Assembly (NCBI RefSeq): GCF_017114865.1
Contig: NZ_JADEYH010000014.1
Location: 1 to 64,000 of the forward strand
Length of the DNA: 64,000 bases
Reading direction: 5' to 3'
Source of the DNA: Streptomyces verrucosisporus
GTDB taxonomy: Bacteria > Actinomycetota > Actinomycetes > Streptomycetales > Streptomycetaceae
The notes below the pieces were generated by a model. That model worked only from the letters and a program-made list of their open reading frames with translations, was not told the origin of the DNA and did not search any database. Shown one piece after another: positions 59,802 to 64,000 of the stretch (position 1 is its first letter; each line of letters begins with the position of its first letter). A program made the translations under genes and the position numbers.

Positions 59802-60476
59802 GTGCGTGCTCCTCCATTGGGCCGCGTCCACGCCGTCCACGGTGAGCGAGGCTTTCCAAGTGCCGGATCGAGCAGACGGGGACAGCGCCCAGAGCTCGGT
59901 GCCTCGGCGGGCGAGAAGTCTTGCGGGAGTATGGGCCAGCTGACCGGATTTTTTCCGAACCCGGCAATGATGCCAGGGGCGTAGTGCCGAAACAGTCCGC
60001 GCGTCGACGGATCCGGTGCTCGAACGACTTGGCTCCATGTCCGATCCATGGGGTACTCACCGGTTTACCGAGAAAACCTGGTTGTCGTTTCCCCGCGTGA
60101 AGCAGGGGTGAGAGAAGTCCGAAGGCTGATTCCTGGCGCTTAATTCGCTCACGGCAGACGGAGAGTGGCCCGGAAAGACTGGAATCCTCTTCACGGCTAT
60201 GTCAAGGTACAACACCTTGGAGGCGAACGGCCAACGGACGATCGACCGGGTGACACGATGAGGATTTCCTTACGCCAACACGCACGTCTCTTCCTGCTCA
60301 AGTTCTTCCCTTTGCTCGTTTCTCGGTGGAGTCCGATGGGTGATTCTCGCGTGCGTGTCGACTGTATGGAGAAGGCGAAACATAGGCCGTCATCGCCGGT
60401 TATCCAAACCGGCGATGACGGCGATCATTGACGGCGCTCGCGCTCGACGTCCCTCGCCTCCCATGGAAGTCCATTC
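59802..60476. other. Non-coding stretch between IS110 relic and excisionase
   Basis: 675 nt. The left part is probably the IS110 flank. In the middle, around 60088-60110, is a lone TTTCCCCGCGTGAAGCAGGG-like repeat unit. A strong hairpin lies at 60387-60421. A less GC-rich stretch (about 60120-60480) precedes the excisionase gene. No supported gene. Confidence 0.5.
60387..60421. terminator. Perfect 15-bp hairpin upstream of excisionase
   Basis: CCGTCATCGCCGGTT (60387-60401) pairs perfectly with AACCGGCGATGACGG (60407-60421), loop ATCCA. A bidirectional terminator or element-control structure. Not followed by a T-tract. Confidence 0.55.
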
Positions 60477-60785
60477 ATGCCCGAAAAGTCGTTTCCTGCC
60501 CCCTCGGCATCCTCTAACGCTGGTGCCGTTCACGCGGCCTTCCTGACCGTCAAGGACGCTGCCGAATATCTCGGCCTCTCGCCGCACACGCTGTATGTCT
60601 GGCGACATCGACGGCAGGGACCACCGAGTTTCCGCATGGGGCGTCGCGGTCGAGTGGTGTATCGGCGGGACGCTCTCGAAACCTGGATTCGGGAACAGGA
60701 GGAGGCCGACTCCCGATCCAACCCGGCCCTGAACCCTCTGGCATTGGCTTCACCGCGCCGGTCCGGCCGCACTTTCGGAGACTGA
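60477..60785 (+). CDS. Excisionase-like helix-turn-helix protein
   Basis: 102 aa. MerR/excisionase-type HTH_17 at about 22-70: AFLTVKDAAEYLGLSPHTLY, then VWRHRRQGPPSFRMGRRGRV and YRRDALETWI. It lies directly upstream of an integrase gene, the usual pSAM2-type arrangement for recombination directionality factors. Confidence 0.88.
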   Translation: MPEKSFPAPSASSNAGAVHAAFLTVKDAAEYLGLSPHTLYVWRHRRQGPPSFRMGRRGRVVYRRDALETWIREQEEADSRSNPALNPLALASPRRSGRTFGD

Positions 60786-60835
60786 CGGGCCAGACGCCGT
60801 GGAACACCGTTTCTTTCGCCGATAAGGAGTATCAC

Positions 60836-62080
60836 CTGGCCGGCTACATAGAGGACCGCTGGATCAAGAAGAAGAGAGATCCGGTAACCGGGAAGAGGGT
60901 GCGGACTCCTCGCTACGGTAAGGGGAGGAGATACAAGGTCGCTGGTGTCCCCGGGGTTCGTGATCGGTCTTTCGACACTCTGGAGGACGCCAAGGCGTGG
61001 CTTCGCCGGTCTGCCACGGATGAGGAACGCGGGGAGTTCGTGGACCCGCGTGACGGGTCCATCACGCTGGCCGACTACATCGAACTGTACTGGGCGCCGG
61101 GCAGGAGGGGAGCGCCCAAGACCCAGCAGGATCAGGAACGTAAAGCGCGGCTTCACATCATTCCGCACCTGGGGCGGCTTCCGCTCCGGAGCATCACGGC
61201 GACGACGCTGCGCGCGTATACGGCGAAGCTGGAGGAATCCGTCTCCTCGGTCGACTACCGGCGCGGGATCCTGTCCGAGTTGTCCGGCATTCTGGAAGCG
61301 GCCGTCGACGACAGACGGCTCGCCAGGAACCCCATGCACGCAAAATCCGTACGCTGGCCCAAGGCGTCCCGGGAGCGGCGAGAGGCGTGGTCGCTGGAGA
61401 CCGCACTCCGGGTTCGTGACGTGATCAGCCCCCGGCACCGCATAGCCGTGGTGCTCGGGCTGGGATGCGGGCTCCGTCAGGGCGAAGTGTTCGGACTGAG
61501 TCCGGAGGACATCGACTACGCGCGAGGTGCCCTCCACATCCGCCGCCAGGTTCAAACGGTCAACGGCAGGCTGTTCTTCGCCCTGCCCAAGGGAGCGAAG
61601 ACCCGCACCGTGGACATGCCCGGCTCGGTCGCCGAGGAGTTGAAGCGCCACATCGAGGCGTTCCCGCCGGTGGAGGTGGAGCTTCCCTGGGGAAGGCCGG
61701 GGGAGGACAGACCGCGAAGGAAGTTCCCCCTCCTGCTCATCACGCGGTTCGGCAACGCCGTGGCCGTGAACACATGGAACACCTACACGTGGAAGCCCGC
61801 GCTGGCCAAGGCCGGCGTCATCCCGCCGCGTGCCGAGGGCGCGAAGCAGCGGCAGTGGGAGGCGGCGCCGAAGGACGGCTTCCATGTGCTGCGGCACATC
61901 TACGCCTCGGTCATGTTGGAGGCGGGGGAGTCCGTGGTGACCCTGGCGCGGTGGCTCGGGCACTCCTCACCGGCCGTCACGCTCGGTTACTACGCTCACT
62001 TCATGCCGGAGGCCGGGAGCAGGGGGCGCACCGTCATGGACGGACTGCTGGGCAGGCGGGGGAGGCCGGGCGGCGGCTGA
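60836..62080 (+). CDS. Tyrosine-type site-specific integrase
   Basis: 414 aa if started at CTG 60836, which has AAGGAG six nt upstream and gives the family start (M)AGYIEDRWIKKKRDPVTG; no ATG/GTG is in place there, and the next GTG (60899) would cut off the arm-binding domain. Core domain LSITADYIELYW-type region, then catalytic Arg in VLGLGCGLRQGEVFGL, HVLRHIYASVMLEAG (HxxR), GHSSPAVTLGYYAHF (His and Tyr). Residues look complete. It belongs to an integrative element whose remaining genes are not seen here. Confidence 0.88.
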   Translation: MAGYIEDRWIKKKRDPVTGKRVRTPRYGKGRRYKVAGVPGVRDRSFDTLEDAKAWLRRSATDEERGEFVDPRDGSITLADYIELYWAPGRRGAPKTQQDQERKARLHIIPHLGRLPLRSITATTLRAYTAKLEESVSSVDYRRGILSELSGILEAAVDDRRLARNPMHAKSVRWPKASRERREAWSLETALRVRDVISPRHRIAVVLGLGCGLRQGEVFGLSPEDIDYARGALHIRRQVQTVNGRLFFALPKGAKTRTVDMPGSVAEELKRHIEAFPPVEVELPWGRPGEDRPRRKFPLLLITRFGNAVAVNTWNTYTWKPALAKAGVIPPRAEGAKQRQWEAAPKDGFHVLRHIYASVMLEAGESVVTLARWLGHSSPAVTLGYYAHFMPEAGSRGRTVMDGLLGRRGRPGGG

Positions 62081-62196
62081 AACTCCCCGGATTCTCCCCA
62101 GGGCGGTTCGGGAGTGGTTCCGGCGGGGTCCCCGGTCCGGAGGTCTCCGGAGAAAACCGTTGATTGCAAGGCCAACGCTTCCGATAGCCTGGGAAA

Positions 62197-63042
62197 ATGC
62201 TTCCCGAAGTCACCGCCACGCGCTATGTGACGCCCCTGCGCGAGGGTGGATCGCTGCCCGGCATCGTCGAGGCCGACGACCTGGGCACCTATGTCGTGAA
62301 GTTCACCGGAGCCGGGCAGGGCCGCAAGACTCTGGTGGCCGAGGTGCTGTGCGGCCGGCTCGCCCAGCGGCTCGGTCTGCGCGTGCCCGATCTGGTGCGC
62401 GTACAGCTGGATCCGGTGATCGGCCTGGGCGAGCCCGACCAAGAGGTGCAGGAGCTGCTCAAGGCCAGCGGCGGGCTGAACCTGGGGATGGACTTCCTGC
62501 CCGGCTCGATGGGCTTCGACCCGCTCGCCTACCGGGTGGACGCGCGGGAGGCGGGGCGTGTGGTGTGGTTCGACGCGCTGACGGGCAACGTCGACCGCTC
62601 CTGGCGCAACCCCAACATGCTGGTCTGGCACGGCGACCTGTGGCTCATCGACCACGGCGCCAGCCTGATCTGGCACCACAACTGGGCCACCGCGGCCAAG
62701 GCGGCCGACAAGCCGTACGACGCCTCCGACCACGCCCTGGCGCCCATGGGCCCGGACATCGAATCGGCCGCCGCCGAGCTGGCGCCGCGGGTGACCGAGG
62801 AGCTGCTGGCCGAGTGCGCGGCCGACATCCCCGACGAGTGGCTGGCCGGCGAGCCCGGCTTCGGCACACCGGAGGAGCTGCGCCGCGCCTACACCGAGGT
62901 GCTGGCCGCCCGGGCCGGTACGGTCCACGAGCGGATCACCGTCGGCGCCCCGAGCCAGGACGGGCCCTCCAGGGCGCCCGGCTGGCTGAGGGACTGGGCG
63001 GACGCCGTCAGCGGGCTGAACAAGGGCGGAGGGGCGCGGTGA
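62197..63042 (+). CDS. HipA-like kinase family protein
   Basis: 281 aa. N-terminal ATRYVTPLREGGSLPGIVEA and YVVKFTGAGQGRKTLVAEVL (ATP-binding Lys), then WFDALTGNVDRSWRNPNMLV (catalytic Asp/Asn) and DLWLIDHGASLIWHH (metal Asp). Smaller than full HipA toxins; forms a conserved pair with the DUF3037 gene, overlapping by 4 nt. No HipB-type antitoxin is adjacent. Function unproven. Confidence 0.85.
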   Translation: MLPEVTATRYVTPLREGGSLPGIVEADDLGTYVVKFTGAGQGRKTLVAEVLCGRLAQRLGLRVPDLVRVQLDPVIGLGEPDQEVQELLKASGGLNLGMDFLPGSMGFDPLAYRVDAREAGRVVWFDALTGNVDRSWRNPNMLVWHGDLWLIDHGASLIWHHNWATAAKAADKPYDASDHALAPMGPDIESAAAELAPRVTEELLAECAADIPDEWLAGEPGFGTPEELRRAYTEVLAARAGTVHERITVGAPSQDGPSRAPGWLRDWADAVSGLNKGGGAR

Positions 63043-63434
63043 GCGGGCAGTTCGGCGGGCGCGACGTCTTCGAGTACGCCGTACTGCGCCTCGTCCCCCG
63101 GGTGGAGCGCGGCGAGATGATCAACGCCGGGGTCGTCGTCTACTGCCGGGCCCGGTCCTTCGTCGCGGCCCGCACCCATCTGGACGTCGGACGGCTGCGG
63201 GCGCTCGATCCGCACGCCGACGTCGAGGGGGTGCGGGCGGCCCTGCACGCCGTGGAGTGCCTGTGCCGGGGCGGGGCGGAGGCAGGGCAGGCCGCGGCCG
63301 ACGAGGCAGGGCGGCGCTTCCGGTGGCTTGTCGCCCCCCGTTCCACCGTCCTCCAGCCGGGCCCGGTGCACACCGGGCTGACGGCCGATCCCGAAGTGGA
63401 GACCGAGCGGCTGCTGGAGGTGCTGGTGCGCTGA
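63039..63434 (+). CDS. DUF3037 protein
   Basis: 131 aa from GTG 63039, coupled to the HipA-like gene (GTGA overlap). DVFEYAVLRLVPRVERGEMI and NAGVVVYCRARSFVAART are the family core; the C-terminus contains FRWLVAPRSTVLQPGPVHTG. Function unknown; the pairing with HipA-like kinases is widespread in actinomycetes. Confidence 0.88.
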   Translation: MSGQFGGRDVFEYAVLRLVPRVERGEMINAGVVVYCRARSFVAARTHLDVGRLRALDPHADVEGVRAALHAVECLCRGGAEAGQAAADEAGRRFRWLVAPRSTVLQPGPVHTGLTADPEVETERLLEVLVR

Positions 63435-63535
63435 GCGGGCGCACCACACGCTCCTGGCCGTACCCGGCGCACCGGAGGGGAGGCCCGGACGTGGGAGGCC
63501 CGGACGTGGGCTGGGCCTCACCGCGCCTTCGGCCG

Positions 63536-63564
63536 TTGACACAGCGTGTCCGTGCTTCTAGCGT
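63536..63564 (+). promoter_or_regulatory. Consensus-like promoter for the SDR gene
   Basis: TTGACA (63536-63541), 17-nt spacer, TAGCGT (63559-63564): a close match to the main (HrdB-type) sigma-factor consensus. The SDR start codon is about 58 nt downstream, with AGGAGAACC as ribosome-binding site. Confidence 0.7.
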
Positions 63565-63622
63565 CACGTCTGCCGAAGGTACTAAGCGGTTGCTCACCCA
63601 TTCGAGTGCGAGGAGAACCAGC

Positions 63623-64000
63623 ATGTCCACCACCGAGCAGCGTGTCGCGATCGTCACGGGCGGAGCCCGCGGGATCGGCGCCGCCACCGCCGTCCGGCTC
63701 GCAGCGGAGGGCCGGGCCGTCGCCGTGCTCGACCTGGACGAGTCGGCCTGCGCGGACGTCGTGGAGAAGATCACCGCGGCGGGCGGCAGGGCGCTGGCGG
63801 TCGGCTGCGACGTGTCGGACGCCGAGCAGGTGGAGGCCGCCGTCGCACGGGTCGCCGATGAGCTGGGCGCACCGACCGTCCTGGTCAACAACGCCGGCGT
63901 GCTCCGCGACAACCTGCTGTTCAAGATGAGCGACTCCGACTGGGACACCGTCATGAACGTGCACCTGCGCGGTGCCTTCCTGATGTCCCGGGCCTGCCAG
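63623..64000 (+). CDS. Short-chain dehydrogenase/reductase, 3-oxoacyl-ACP reductase-like (partial)
   Basis: 126 codons visible; the gene runs off the window. Cofactor motif TGGARGIGAATAVRLAAEG, NNAG region VLVNNAGVLRDNLLFKMSDS, and the start of the helix before the catalytic Ser/Tyr (MNVHLRGAFLMSRA). Typical FabG-type SDR; whether it serves fatty-acid synthesis or degradation cannot be told. Confidence 0.88.
   Translation, partial: MSTTEQRVAIVTGGARGIGAATAVRLAAEGRAVAVLDLDESACADVVEKITAAGGRALAVGCDVSDAEQVEAAVARVADELGAPTVLVNNAGVLRDNLLFKMSDSDWDTVMNVHLRGAFLMSRACQ

Noticed and set aside
60080..60115. Sequence resembling a type I-E CRISPR repeat (TTTCCCCGCGTGAAGCAGGG region)
   Set aside because: Only one copy; no second repeat at spacer distance and no cas genes in the window.

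Overview
The window is high-GC actinomycete chromosome, most likely Streptomyces or a close relative. The grounds are a very GC-rich third codon position, GTG starts, 4-nt stop/start overlaps in operons, and typical families: roadblock/LC7, DUF5999, DUF6415, SpoIIE-HATPase, MocR, Clp-N and HipA-DUF3037.

Layout. (1) 1-1190: a Nudix gene and two truncated genes joined head to head, ending in a partial copy of the tRNA-Sec 3' end. (2) 1191-9991: an accessory block of about 8.8 kb inserted at the tRNA-Sec 3' end and flanked by 59-bp near-identical repeats. All its clear genes lie on the minus strand. It carries a graspetide-type RiPP operon (precursor, ATP-grasp ligase, PIMT-like methyltransferase), accessory genes, an XRE regulator, and a second PIMT-like methyltransferase coupled to a 37-codon Asp-Gly/Pro-rich peptide. 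(3) 10000-18523: a selenium module: tRNA-Sec, selD, and a formate dehydrogenase operon whose catalytic subunit is read through an in-frame UGA with a hairpin just downstream. A TnpB element with a divergent ribbon-helix-helix gene has inserted at the 3' end of that subunit. (4) 18725-32272: mostly ordinary genes (Clp-N, three DMT exporters, MocR/FMN pair, LysR, S9 peptidase, frameshifted alkC, GntR) plus a decayed Tn3 transposon around a HEAT-repeat gene.

(5) 32689-55816: a zinc region. Six genes with 4-nt overlaps (ATP-grasp, DUF364, cysteine-synthase-like PLP enzyme, enolase-superfamily epimerase, MFS exporter, methyltransferase) are followed by a five-component opine/peptide/nickel-type ABC importer. 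They lie behind an AT-rich Zur-like site. Downstream are an aztABCD-type zinc importer with a perfect 19-bp Zur-type palindrome, a second AztD-like lipoprotein, a Fur/Zur-family regulator with its own Zur-like site, a duplicated His-rich protein and a COG0523 (CobW) GTPase that has lost its P-loop. I infer that the 32.7-44.2 kb cluster makes, exports and re-imports a small metallophore. This is the best candidate for an undescribed system.

(6) 55817-64000: a truncated TPR gene, oxidoreductase and flavoprotein, an IS110 relic, an excisionase/integrase pair (integrase apparently starting at CTG), the HipA-DUF3037 pair, and the start of an SDR gene cut by the window edge.
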